This document shows positions 9,726 to 19,445 of a stretch of 64,000 nucleotides of DNA, in pieces (the first letter of the stretch is position 1; each line of letters begins with the position of its first letter). The stretch is taken from the NCBI RefSeq assembly GCF_000159695.1, contig NZ_CM000955.1:1652524-1716523 (forward strand), given 5' to 3'. The DNA comes from Finegoldia magna ATCC 53516. Its GTDB lineage: Bacteria; Bacillota; Clostridia; Tissierellales; Peptoniphilaceae. A program made the position numbers and the translations under genes. The notes under the pieces were generated by a model, which was not told the DNA's origin, did no database searches, and saw nothing but the letters and a program-made list of their open reading frames with translations.

Positions 9726-10837
9726 TTGTCTTCTTCTATTTTTTGCAATAATTGCATTGCCATATTAAAAATATCTTCGTGAACATCATCATAAGAAACC
9801 AAAGTTGATAATGTATCCTGTGCTTTTGCAACTCTATTTGAGTTTAGTTCAATAACAGCTTTATTGTACAATAAAATTTCATTGTCTTTATGAATTTTGA
9901 GTCCACGATTTAAAACTTGAATTGATTTTTCAAAATCATAATCGTTGAAGTAAGCCACAGACATATCATTATACAAATCAACATGATCAAATCCCATATT
10001 CTCTGCTTTTTCAAAATATTCTATAGCTTTATTCAAATCATTCAAATTCAAGTAACATTTACCCATTAAATAAACAATTCTAGAAGTCTTTTCAAGTTCT
10101 TGGAAAATTTCAAGAGCTTTTTGTGGTTTTGAATTAATTAAATTAGTCGCAAAGTCCAAATCTCTAAGAGGCTTTATATCCTCCATTAAACGTTCAACTT
10201 CATTGATGACAATTAATACTCTTTTTTCATCGTAATCGTTAGGACAAGTTGCCATCTTGTGTGTATTTTTTAAGTAATCATAAGCTTTTATATAATTATG
10301 ATTTAGTAATTCTAAGTTTGCAAGTTCTACATAATTTAAGAAGAAATCAGGAAAATTCGCAACATTTTCATTTAAAACTCTGAAAGCTTCTTCAATAAAA
10401 ATACTAGAATTAAACTCATCTTCTAACGCCATTAATCTTAAACAGTACGCATAATAATACGCATTATCTGCAATATCCGATTTTAATATATCATTTGTTC
10501 TAAAATAAATAACAGCTTGTTTTGGATCTGAAATTTTTTCAACTCCCATAGATATTATCGATTTTTCAATATCAGGGAAAATATTGTACATAATATCTGT
10601 GTAGTTTACACAATATTTGAATGTTCTATCGTAAGCTATGTTATAAATCATGCCTTTAATTATTAATTCCAAATCAAAATTTTTGACGAAATCATTGTTC
10701 TTGACTCCATCTAGTAAATCTTTTTCTAAAACAGGTAGTGGAATATCTTTGTCAATGTAATCATTTGATTCTAATAAATTCACATAAACCAATTGATTCA
10801 TAAATTTACTGAAATATTTGTCAATCTTATTAATCAT
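9722..10837 (-). CDS. Tetratricopeptide-repeat protein of unknown function
   Basis: A 371-residue, acidic, apparently cytosolic protein: I see no signal peptide or membrane segment. The C-terminal half contains several TPR units, for example AEYFEKAEN-like helices around residues 255-290 (GKCYLNLNDLNKAIEYFEKA, then DMSVAYFNDYDFEKSIQVLN and YNKAVIELNSNRVAKAQDTL). The N-terminal half is helical and related repeats are weaker. TPRs usually scaffold protein-protein contacts. It starts one base after the stop of the upstream membrane protein, with GGGGGAG as ribosome-binding site, so the two are likely partners. It is the last gene of the pheS-to-TPR run. Confidence 0.7.
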   Translation of the reverse strand: MINKIDKYFSKFMNQLVYVNLLESNDYIDKDIPLPVLEKDLLDGVKNNDFVKNFDLELIIKGMIYNIAYDRTFKYCVNYTDIMYNIFPDIEKSIISMGVEKISDPKQAVIYFRTNDILKSDIADNAYYYAYCLRLMALEDEFNSSIFIEEAFRVLNENVANFPDFFLNYVELANLELLNHNYIKAYDYLKNTHKMATCPNDYDEKRVLIVINEVERLMEDIKPLRDLDFATNLINSKPQKALEIFQELEKTSRIVYLMGKCYLNLNDLNKAIEYFEKAENMGFDHVDLYNDMSVAYFNDYDFEKSIQVLNRGLKIHKDNEILLYNKAVIELNSNRVAKAQDTLSTLVSYDDVHEDIFNMAMQLLQKIEEDN

Positions 10838-11494
10838 TTATTTCTCCCCCGTTTCTAAAATTCTGTATAAATTAGCCCTATATAACATGAATAACGAAAT
10901 AAACATCAAAAGTAATCCAAATTTCAAAATCGACACGACTTCATTCGACATTATAAAGTCTTCAAATGTGTAATTCTTCATTATCAAATTATACAAAATT
11001 GCAAAAATCATAACATTAGGTATGTTCCATGTTAAGAAATTTTTGAAATTAAATTTTAATGATGTCCAAATTGACTTATAAAATTCTTCGTCAATCATAT
11101 AAAGTGTCTCAACTAATGGATTAAAAATTAATAACAGAGCAATTACTGCTCCTTCGTATTTTTTTAATAAAAAATACAACAATAATAAAATCCCTCCATT
11201 AAATGCAACCTTTAACATTAATTTAGGAATAGTAATCGGTTCAATTTGATAGTTGTCTCGTGTATGAACCGAAATACTAAGCATATTTAAAAGAATACTC
11301 AATAGAAATGTAACCAAAACTGCTATTACCACATTCGATATTTCTTTAGATACAGATAATCTAAACAAAATATTATTCGACATATTTAACGATAATTTCA
11401 TTACAATCATTGATGCAAAAATCAGTGGAAAATATTTAATTGTATGTGCGGTTCTTGTAAAAGAATTTTTGATTATTTCTATAAATGAGTCCAT
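10838..11494 (-). CDS. Polytopic membrane protein of unknown function
   Basis: I do not recognise this family. The 218-residue protein has about five or six hydrophobic segments (roughly residues 22-40, 52-72, 90-108, 112-128, 155-170, 184-205), with no cysteine, metal or nucleotide motif. A GGGAG Shine-Dalgarno precedes the ATG at 11492-11494. It lies 8 bases after argS and directly before the TPR protein, suggesting a membrane anchor plus TPR partner. It resembles the loosely defined YesL/DUF624-type small membrane proteins in size and topology, but I cannot support that name from motifs. Confidence 0.6.
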   Translation of the reverse strand: MDSFIEIIKNSFTRTAHTIKYFPLIFASMIVMKLSLNMSNNILFRLSVSKEISNVVIAVLVTFLLSILLNMLSISVHTRDNYQIEPITIPKLMLKVAFNGGILLLLYFLLKKYEGAVIALLLIFNPLVETLYMIDEEFYKSIWTSLKFNFKNFLTWNIPNVMIFAILYNLIMKNYTFEDFIMSNEVVSILKFGLLLMFISLFMLYRANLYRILETGEK

Positions 11495-11502
11495 TATTCT
11501 CC

Positions 11503-13197
11503 CTACATTCTAACTGGTGCTTCAATGCCTAACAAGCTCAAAGATAATTTCAAGCATTTGTTAACAGAATAAGTTAAATACAATCTTTGATATTTTAGTT
11601 CATCTTCTACAGTGTTGATTGGACAATTTGCATAAAATTTATTGAATAGTTTTGCTAATTCTACTGTATAACGTGTTAAGAAAGAAGGTTCGTATTTTTC
11701 AGTAGCATTTAATAAAACTTCTTCAAATTTTGATAAGTGTTTTACAATGTCGATTTCTGTATCGTCAACTAATAAATCAAATTTGCTATTTTCTTTTAAT
11801 TCAAATTCTCCCTTGTCTAATATAGAACAGCTTCTTGCAAATGTATATTGTGTATATGGTCCAGTTTCTCCATCAAAATTCAAAACTTGATCCCAATCAA
11901 ACGTATAATCTTTTATTCTATTATTGAATAAATCTTGGAATATTACAGCTCCAACACCAACTTGTTTTGCCACTTCTTCTTTATTTTCAAGATTAGGATT
12001 TCTTTCTTCTATGATTGATTTTGTTTTATCAATAGCTCTATTTAAAACATCTTCTAGGAAAATAACTTTACCTTCTCTTGTTTTCATAGATCCATCTTTC
12101 ATGCTAACCATACCAAAAGAAACATGTTCGCAATCATTCCACCAATCAAATCCCATTTTTTTCAAAACGGCTCTTAATTGTTCAAAATGAAGTTTTTGTT
12201 GACTAGCAACAACGTATACATTTTTATAAAAATCGTAAGTTTTTTTACGATACATTGCAGTAGCAATATCTCTTGTTAAGTATGTTGAAGACCCATTTGA
12301 TTTTTTTATTAAAACAGGTGGCAAGTTTTCATCATCCAAATTGATTATCATTGCACCATCGGATTCTTCTAGCAAATTTTTCTTATCAATTGCTTCTAAT
12401 GCATCTCCAATAAATTGTGAGTGGAATGATTCACCATTAAAATTGTCAAACTCAACTCCTAGTAAATCATAGACTCTTTGGAATTCTTTTAAAGAAATTT
12501 CTCTAAACCATGACCATAATTTTACAGCTGTAGGATCTTTTTTCTCTAATTTATCGAACCAATCACGTGCCTCATCCATATAAGATTCATCTTCTTTTGC
12601 AATTTTATTGTATTTTACGTAAAGATTTAAAAGTTCTTTTATTGGATCAGCATTAATTTTATCTTCGTCTCCCCATTTTAAATAAGCTGAAATCATCATA
12701 CCAAATTGAGTTCCATAATCACCAATGTAATTAACACCTGTTGTATTAAACCCTTGATATTTCATTATATTTCTTATGGCATTTCCTATTACAGTGGAGC
12801 GTAAATGTCCAATATGAAATGGCTTTGCTATATTTGTAGAAGAAAAGTCGAACACAACATTTTTTCCAACGCCAATATGACCACTTCCAAAATCATCTTT
12901 AACAGCTTCTGTTAGAACACTTTCTACTAATTTCGAATTATCTACAAAAAAGTTTACGTAAGGACCTACATTTGTAATTTTTTTGATATTTTCATTGCTA
13001 AATTCTTTTTTAGCTAATTCTTCTGCGATTAAATTAGGTGCTTTTCTAAAAGTTTTTGCTAATTTAAACACTGGAAACGCATAATCTCCCATATCACTGT
13101 TTGGTGGAATTTCGATTAAATCTGATATTTCTTTTTCAGTTAGACCAGTGTCAAATCCTAGTATAATTTGTTTTACTTCTTCTTTAAAATTTATCAT
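11503..13197 (-). CDS. argS: Arginyl-tRNA synthetase
   Basis: Class I synthetase charging tRNA-Arg, needing tRNA for amino-acid activation. The 564-residue protein has the N-terminal Add-1 domain, the HIGH signature in STNIAKPFHIGHLRSTVIG (about residues 120-138), the family's degenerate KMSKS region (SMKTREGK, about 370) and an all-helical anticodon-binding C-terminus ending APVRM. AGGGGATTAAA precedes the ATG. It lies 10 bases after mutS2. No promoter or leader is visible before it, so its expression probably depends on transcription from upstream, through the IS30-interrupted region. Confidence 0.96.
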   Translation of the reverse strand: MINFKEEVKQIILGFDTGLTEKEISDLIEIPPNSDMGDYAFPVFKLAKTFRKAPNLIAEELAKKEFSNENIKKITNVGPYVNFFVDNSKLVESVLTEAVKDDFGSGHIGVGKNVVFDFSSTNIAKPFHIGHLRSTVIGNAIRNIMKYQGFNTTGVNYIGDYGTQFGMMISAYLKWGDEDKINADPIKELLNLYVKYNKIAKEDESYMDEARDWFDKLEKKDPTAVKLWSWFREISLKEFQRVYDLLGVEFDNFNGESFHSQFIGDALEAIDKKNLLEESDGAMIINLDDENLPPVLIKKSNGSSTYLTRDIATAMYRKKTYDFYKNVYVVASQQKLHFEQLRAVLKKMGFDWWNDCEHVSFGMVSMKDGSMKTREGKVIFLEDVLNRAIDKTKSIIEERNPNLENKEEVAKQVGVGAVIFQDLFNNRIKDYTFDWDQVLNFDGETGPYTQYTFARSCSILDKGEFELKENSKFDLLVDDTEIDIVKHLSKFEEVLLNATEKYEPSFLTRYTVELAKLFNKFYANCPINTVEDELKYQRLYLTYSVNKCLKLSLSLLGIEAPVRM

Positions 13198-13207
13198 TTT
13201 AATCCCC

Positions 13208-15559
13208 TTATTTTAAATAAATGAAAGTAGCTCCAAGACCGCCTTCATTATAACCTGCATCTTCAATCTTTTTGATTCTTTTATCACTTCTTAGGTATTC
13301 TCTGATACCTTTTCTGAGCATACCAGTTCCTTTTCCGTGAATTATATTCACTTTTTTCAAACCAACAATTACACAGTCATCAATGTATTTGTCAAGTTCG
13401 TATATTGCTTCTTCGATATTCTTACCACGCAAATCAATTTCGCTTTTTATATCAGAATTAGCTTTATTTTTTATGATACTTTTAATGCTCTTTGATGATT
13501 GAATTACTTCTTGTTCTTTAATTTTCTTCAAGTTCTTAACATTGGCATTTATCTTTAAGATACCCACTTGAACCAATAAATCACCTTTTTTATCAGGTTC
13601 AGAAACAATAGTACCTTGTTGGTCAATTCCTAAGATTTCTACCTCATCTCCTAATTGTAGATTTTGTTTCTTAGATGTTTCGTTCAAAAGTTTTTTGCTA
13701 GGGCTCTTTTTAATTCTTTTGTTAAATTTACTTTCAACATCATTAGCTACAGTTCTAGCATCAGATTCTTTCTCTAAGAATTTTAATTTATTAATAAGCT
13801 CACGCGATTCTTCCTTAGCTTGCATATAAATTTCATTAGCGTTTTCTTTTGCTTCATTAATAATTCTTTCTTTTTCGAGTTTTGTCTTTTCAAGTTCTTT
13901 TTCGTATCTGTCACGAAGCTTTAATAAATCTTCTTTAAGCTCTAATTGTCTTCTTTTATCTTCGTCAATTTGTTTCTTTTCAGATTCAATGTCAGATAAA
14001 ACATCTTCAAAATCTTTGTCTTCTTGAGATAAGATTTCCTTTGCATTATTAATTATATCATCATCAAGACCAAGTCTTCTAGAAATTTCAAAAGCATTTG
14101 ATTTACCAGGAATTCCAATTCTCAATTTATAAGTTGGTGATAAAGTATTTACATCAAATTCTACTGAACCATTTTTTACGTATTTTTCTGTCAATGCAAA
14201 TATTTTAAGTTGAGAATAGTGAGTTGTAGCAATTGTTCTTATAGATTTGTCTAAGAAAATTCTCAAAATTGCAATTGCTAGTGCCGCTCCTTCTGTTGGA
14301 TCTGTTCCTGCACCAAGTTCGTCGAATAACACAAGAGAATTAAATGTAATGTTATTTACAATGTGTACAATGTTTTTCATATGAGCTGAAAAAGTAGACA
14401 AAGATTGTTCTATACTTTGTTCATCACCAATATCTGTGAAGATATTGTCGAAAATTGCCACTTCCGAATTTTCATCTACAGGAATTAAAATTCCAGATTG
14501 TGCCATTAAAGTTATCAGACCTACTGTTTTAAGTGTTACAGTTTTACCACCTGTGTTAGGACCGGTAATTACCAATGTATTATAATCATCACCAAGATAA
14601 ATACTTATTGGAACAACTTTTTTCTTGTCCAATAAAGGATGTCTTGCATTTTTGAAATTAAAATATCCATTAGTGTTTAGCTTCGGATTTGTCGCATCAA
14701 TTTCTATCGCATACTTTGCTTTAGCAAATATAAAATCTAATCTTGATAAAACATCCTGATCCACAAAAATCGAATCTTTGGCATCATAAACTCTATCAGA
14801 AATCTCTTTCAAAATTCTAATGATTTCTTCTCTTTCTTCTGCTTCAAGCATTCTCAATTCGTTGTTTAATTCCACAACCTCCATCGGTTCGATGTAGACT
14901 GTTTGCCCAGAAGATGAATGGTCGTGTACGATTCCTTTAAAAGATGATTTATGTGAAACTTTTACAGGAATTACGTATCTATCATCTCTCATAGTTACGA
15001 TATTTTCTTGTAATGCTTGATCATTAGAAGATAAAATACTATTTATTTTATCTCTAATATTTTCTGTTTTTTGCCTTTTAGTTTGTCTAATTCTTGCCAG
15101 ATTTCTACTGGCATTATCGCTAATCTCATCTTCTGAAATTATTGCATTATTAATAGTTGCAACTAAATCAGGTTCTTCCACCAAAGAATCCATCATTGCC
15201 ATTATCATAGGGTAATTTTCGTGATTTTCGTCAGATTCTCCAGCGTATCGTTTTATATCATGAACGCTACTTAAGATTTGGCCGATTTTCAACAAAACTT
15301 CTGGAACTATGTATCCACCTTTTGATACATGCATTATACTTGCTTTAACATTTATAATCTCATATATCGGAGGATTAGAGAATTTGTAAATCATACTCAT
15401 TGCTTCATATGTTTCATCTAAACTTTGTCTGATTTCATCCTCTTCAATCATAGGTTCCAATTTATTGGCAATACTTTTCCCCAATTTAGATTTGCAAAGT
15501 TTTTCAATTTTATTTTTTATTTCGTCGTATTCAAGTGTGTTTAATGTCTTTTTGTCCAT
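13208..15559 (-). CDS. mutS2: Endonuclease MutS2 (anti-recombination / ribosome rescue)
   Basis: MutS2 is a MutS-like ATPase with a C-terminal Smr nuclease domain, implicated in suppressing recombination and, in Bacillus, in splitting collided ribosomes. The 783-residue protein has the Walker A TGPNTGGKTVTLKT (about residues 330-343), LFDELGAGTDPTEG (Walker B, about 410), a long charged coiled coil (about 520-625), a KOW-like segment, and the Smr domain with IDLRG and HGKGTGMLRKGIREYLR at the end. The start codon follows the U32 gene stop directly (TAAATG) with AAGGAATTTTAT as ribosome-binding site inside that gene, so the two were translationally linked before the IS insertion. Confidence 0.96.
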   Translation of the reverse strand: MDKKTLNTLEYDEIKNKIEKLCKSKLGKSIANKLEPMIEEDEIRQSLDETYEAMSMIYKFSNPPIYEIINVKASIMHVSKGGYIVPEVLLKIGQILSSVHDIKRYAGESDENHENYPMIMAMMDSLVEEPDLVATINNAIISEDEISDNASRNLARIRQTKRQKTENIRDKINSILSSNDQALQENIVTMRDDRYVIPVKVSHKSSFKGIVHDHSSSGQTVYIEPMEVVELNNELRMLEAEEREEIIRILKEISDRVYDAKDSIFVDQDVLSRLDFIFAKAKYAIEIDATNPKLNTNGYFNFKNARHPLLDKKKVVPISIYLGDDYNTLVITGPNTGGKTVTLKTVGLITLMAQSGILIPVDENSEVAIFDNIFTDIGDEQSIEQSLSTFSAHMKNIVHIVNNITFNSLVLFDELGAGTDPTEGAALAIAILRIFLDKSIRTIATTHYSQLKIFALTEKYVKNGSVEFDVNTLSPTYKLRIGIPGKSNAFEISRRLGLDDDIINNAKEILSQEDKDFEDVLSDIESEKKQIDEDKRRQLELKEDLLKLRDRYEKELEKTKLEKERIINEAKENANEIYMQAKEESRELINKLKFLEKESDARTVANDVESKFNKRIKKSPSKKLLNETSKKQNLQLGDEVEILGIDQQGTIVSEPDKKGDLLVQVGILKINANVKNLKKIKEQEVIQSSKSIKSIIKNKANSDIKSEIDLRGKNIEEAIYELDKYIDDCVIVGLKKVNIIHGKGTGMLRKGIREYLRSDKRIKKIEDAGYNEGGLGATFIYLK

Positions 15560-16528
15560 TTATAAAATTCCTTTTTTAAAATGAAATTCATTAGATTTTC
15601 CAGTTGCATTTTTGTTTTTTCTAATCGAATATAAGTTAAAATCTATATCATTCTCATCTATCTTAATTCTATCACAAGAATAAATCAAAGAGTAATCATA
15701 CATCCTTATAACCCTATATTTAGAAAAATCTCCTTCAATATAACAATCATTAAACTTACAAAATTCACAATTTTTCCCATTGCACTTTATTATGCTTGAA
15801 AAAGGACAATAAATAGTAACCATATTAATCAAGTTATCTTCAACAACCAATTCATAATTGTAATTTGAATTTTCTACAATTTCTTTAATTTCAGATTTGT
15901 TTAATTCAACAGATAAAGTTATTACATTTACTCCCAAATCATTCAAAACTTTTGCTGAGAAAGTATTAAATACATTCATCTGATAGTCACTTACAACAAA
16001 ATCAGCATTCATATCTCTTGCTATAATGATATCCCCAATGTTATTGATTAAAAGTTTGGATACATTATTTTCTCTGCACCTTTTTATAAACTTATCCGTT
16101 TTTTCTTGATTCAAAAATCTTGGAACTCTGACAATATATTGTGATGAGATTTTATCGCTGTAACCATCCACTTCATCTACAAAAACTGTTTTATAACTTG
16201 ATTTATTAATTCTATTTTTTTCTATCAGATTATCTAAATTTTTCAAATCAACATTTTTTTGTTTTCTATGATTAAAATCAGCTTTTTCTTTCAAATAAAA
16301 TTCTATGAAATCTCTTCTTATCTGATTTATCTGACTTTTCGATAAAAATAATCCATCATCTAGTATAATCTCCAGCTCAGAAATATTTACTGGATAGTTT
16401 CCTGTTTTTAGTACTTGATTACGTATAAATTCGTCATCTATTGGTTTATTTTTTGCCTGATCGCAAATAATATTAGTGTTATATATTAGATCATTTACAA
16501 ATATTTGAATAGGTTCAGATTTTTTACA

Positions 16529-17644
16529 GACTAATTGTCAAATCAAATGCAACACCTATGGTAAGAAACCAAAAAGTTCTTCTTTAGGTGTTTTATATTG
16601 TATACATTTTCTAGGTCTATTATTCATTAAACTTAAGTTATAATTTAAATCATTAATATTTACTTCCGATAAATCCATACCCTTAGGATAAAACTCCCTT
16701 AAAAGTCCATTACTATTTTCATTTGTACCCTTTTGCCATGCACAGTAGGGGTCACAAAAATAAGTTTTACATCCTAACTCTTTTTCTATTTTCTCAAATT
16801 CTGAAAATTCTTTACCTCTATCAAAAGTTATTGTTTTCACTAATTCTTTGGGAAAATCTTTTAGTGCATTGATTATTGCAGGTGTTACATTTTCTGATTT
16901 TCTATTTTCAACTAGAATTGCTATATAGTATCTAGATTTTCTTTCTGCTAAAGTTACGAAACAGTATCCACTTTTTCTTTTATGATCGAACCTGCCTGAT
17001 TCTACTGTATCTGCTTCCCAGTGACCTAGCTCTTGCCTTTTGTATATTTCTTTAGGTCTTTTCTTAATAGTTCTGCCTTTATCGTTAAATTTTCCTCTTT
17101 TTTCTGCTGGTCTTTTAAATCTTCCTTTTCTTCTCAAATTTTCCATACTGGTTTTTGGCAGTTTTTTTGCGTGTATAAGCCTATATATAGTTGATGTAGA
17201 TGGTATATGATTAATAGAATTTGTATTTCTATTTGATATTTGTTCAGGTGACCAATGTTCATTAATTTTTATAGTTAAATACTCAATAACATCTTTAGAA
17301 AACTTGGTTTTCCTATGACAATCTTTCCTTCTATGACGATATTTGTCATTTGCCTTTATTGGGAAGTATTTAGTGTAACTTCCTCTACTGGATTTTATTT
17401 TAGAAGAATTTCTTTTAATTTCTCGAGATATTGTACCAGGTGACCTTTTAAGTGCTTGTGCAATTTTTCTTATACTCATTCCTAAATTTAAAAATTGATA
17501 GATACAAGATCTCTCTTCTATGGTAAGATGGTTATAGCTCATAGTTAATCGCTCCTTTTAATATGTTTTGTTTGGTCACTTACATATTAACACAGCTGAT
17601 TAGCTATGAGTTATTTTATGTTGCACTTGTTATGATAAATTATC
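16529..17644 (-). mobile_element. IS30-family insertion sequence, copy 1 (1116 bp)
   Basis: The ends are imperfect inverted repeats of about 25 bp (GATAATTTATCATAACAAG... and GACTAATTGTCAAATCAAA... on opposite strands, converging on TGCAAC). The target duplication is TACA at 16525-16528 and 17645-17648. One transposase fills the element. The ends and the encoded protein match copy 2 at 57765-58880, which indicates recent movement. The element lies in the same orientation as its host operon and has no visible terminator between the transposase stop and the downstream end. Confidence 0.95.
16556..17542 (-). CDS. IS30-family transposase, copy 1
   Basis: A 328-residue DDE transposase. The N-terminal IS30 helix-turn-helix reads MSIRKIAQALKRSPGTISRE (about residues 23-42). 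The catalytic triad is visible in GHWEADTVES (D, about 175), TITFDRGKEF (D, about 238) and GTNENSNGLLR (E, about 274), the spacing and context of the IS30 family. AAAGGAGCGATTAACT precedes the ATG. The product is identical along its length to that of copy 2. It reads toward mutS2 and argS, so read-through transcription could feed those genes. Confidence 0.97.
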   Translation of the reverse strand: MSYNHLTIEERSCIYQFLNLGMSIRKIAQALKRSPGTISREIKRNSSKIKSSRGSYTKYFPIKANDKYRHRRKDCHRKTKFSKDVIEYLTIKINEHWSPEQISNRNTNSINHIPSTSTIYRLIHAKKLPKTSMENLRRKGRFKRPAEKRGKFNDKGRTIKKRPKEIYKRQELGHWEADTVESGRFDHKRKSGYCFVTLAERKSRYYIAILVENRKSENVTPAIINALKDFPKELVKTITFDRGKEFSEFEKIEKELGCKTYFCDPYCAWQKGTNENSNGLLREFYPKGMDLSEVNINDLNYNLSLMNNRPRKCIQYKTPKEELFGFLP

Positions 17645-18804
17645 TACAAATAAACTTGACTTGTAAATCAAATTCTACATTTTTTTCTTCAGCTGACTCT
17701 TCAACTATTTTAATGTGACTAACTCTTTTTACATCGGAATTTTCAAGAGCATCACATATGTTTTTAAATGAAGCTATACTATTTTTCGTATAATTTTCAG
17801 TTAATGTCAAAGGAAAAGTATTTTTTCCGTTAGAAAGTATTAGAATATCTTTCTTGAATACATCTTCTGTAAATTTAATTTTTCCTTTTCCTAATACTTT
17901 TCCTATTGTGTTACCTTTAATTTGATTTTTCCTACCAAGTTCAACGTAATTGCATCCATTTGTATTGTTGATTAAACCTTTTGTAAATCCACGATTTTTA
18001 ACTTCGTCTAAATAATAATCGTATTTACCTTTGTCTAATTTTTCTCTGTAAGATTTTACAATAGAGTACACGTATTCCTTGGATTTCATTCTTCCTTCGA
18101 TTTTCAAACTATCACAGTATTTTGCGATTTCTTCGACATTATCAATAGTACACAAATCTTTTGGACTGAGATAAGACAGCTTTGAATTAATAGTTTCATT
18201 ATCTAAAATAATCTTATAATCTTTCCTACAAGGTTGAGCACATCTTCCTCTATTTGCACTTCTATCACCATTTAATGAACTCATCAAGCATTGCCCCGAT
18301 TGGCACACACATAATGATCCATGAATGAAAACTTCTATTTCAATGTCACAGTTTTTCCTAATATTTTTTAATTCTTCTAAATCAGTTTCCCTAGCCAATA
18401 CTATTCTTTTGAAACCAAGTTCTTTGGCAATTAATGCCCCATTCAAATTGTTAATGTTCATTTGAGTAGATTCATGTAAGTTCAAATCTGGAAATAACTT
18501 GTTTACAAGATATGCCAGACCAATATCTTGCACAATTAGTGCATCAATATCGATGTTGTATAATCTGTTTACATAATCAATTGCCTTGTGAATTTCTGAT
18601 TGTTTTATAAGAGTGTTTAATGTTACATAAACTTTTACGTTTCTTAAATGGCAGTATTTTACAACTTCCTTAACATCTTCTACAGTAAAATTCTCAGCAT
18701 AAGCTCTTGCGGAAAATTCTTTTGTTCCAAGATAAATCGCATCAGTTCCTGCACGGACACTAGCTTTTACCATGTCCCAATTTCCACAAGGAGCTAATAT
18801 TTCA

Positions 18805-19437
18805 CTAATCAATGATTTCATCCCTTTGATAATCCATTAAAATATTTTCTAGCTTATTTTTTTCAAACGCTAATTTGTTATATTCGTCTTTTAAATCTTT
18901 GTATTTTTGAGATATATCATCATTTTCTGTTTCGTAAAATTCAATTTGCTTTTTCAAATCATCTGTAGTTTTCTTTTCTTGTTTGAGTTTTGTATTTAAA
19001 TCTGATGCTTTTTGTTCATATTGCACTTTAATTTCATTAGCGTATTTTTCAGCTTTTTCCCTTATATCTTCTTTTTCCTTTTCAGAATTTTCTTTAATTT
19101 CATTGTATTGTTTAGTCATTTGTTTTAAGTTTGTTTCTTTAATAACTAAATTTTGATACAATTTTTCGCAATCAGATTTTAATTTAGAATAGTCCATAAT
19201 AATTGGATCATTCTCTTTTTTGTATTCATTTAATTCAGTTGTTAAATTATCGTGAGTTTCTGCCAAATTCATAAGAGCTAAGATAGTTGCATTCAAAGTC
19301 GTTAATTTTGAATTTCTGTTTTTACAATCTGCAATATCTTTGTTTATTTTCTCAACTATCTTATCTGTTTCTTCTTTAGATTTTTCAGTAACAATATTGT
19401 AAGTTGAACCTTGAATTACAACTTGTAATTTGTTCAT
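18805..19437 (-). CDS. ZapA-like cell-division protein with long coiled-coil extension
   Basis: Residues ~1-65 match ZapA, the FtsZ-ring cross-linker: strand KLQVVIQGSTYNIVTEKS, then EETDKIVEKINKDI and LNATILALMNLAE. ZapA is normally ~90-110 residues; this protein has 210, the extra ~140 being a highly charged coiled coil (about 70-205). It should self-associate and contact FtsZ. The start is the ATG at 19435-19437, since AGGA lies six bases upstream; the ATG two codons earlier abuts the Shine-Dalgarno. It begins 8 bases past the pheT stop and overlaps the U32 gene by 17 bases. A zapA/U32/mutS2 neighbourhood after pheST is common in Firmicutes. Confidence 0.8.
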   Translation of the reverse strand: MNKLQVVIQGSTYNIVTEKSKEETDKIVEKINKDIADCKNRNSKLTTLNATILALMNLAETHDNLTTELNEYKKENDPIIMDYSKLKSDCEKLYQNLVIKETNLKQMTKQYNEIKENSEKEKEDIREKAEKYANEIKVQYEQKASDLNTKLKQEKKTTDDLKKQIEFYETENDDISQKYKDLKDEYNKLAFEKNKLENILMDYQRDEIID

Positions 19438-19445
19438 ATACATTC

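Larger units (their letters stand above)
15560..18821 (-). pseudogene. U32-family peptidase/hydroxylase-like gene disrupted by IS30
   Basis: Two coding fragments flank an IS element. The 5' fragment (18821 to about 17645) carries the U32 signature: ILAPCGNWDMVKASVRAG at the start and the cysteine cluster CVCQSGQCLMSS...GRCAQPCR (about residues 170-197). The 3' fragment (about 16528 to 15560) carries a C-terminal domain with CNGKNCEFCKFNDC. Removing the 1116-bp IS and one 4-bp duplicate gives a frame of 713 codons with no stop. The 3' part can be read continuously from the IS edge. U32 proteins include collagenase-like PrtC and the tRNA/rRNA hydroxylases TrhP and RlhA; with the C-terminal extension, this one resembles the longer Firmicute form of unknown substrate. 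The start overlaps zapA by 17 bases. The product is presumably inactive. Confidence 0.93.

Noticed and set aside
15560-16294. The 244-codon frame after the IS as an independent gene
   Set aside because: It begins at a TTG that is an internal Leu of the U32 gene; the open frame continues upstream to the IS edge.
16529-16560. Outward promoter from the IS30 right end into the U32 3' fragment
   Set aside because: TTGACA is present, but no -10-like hexamer lies 16-18 bases away at either insertion site.
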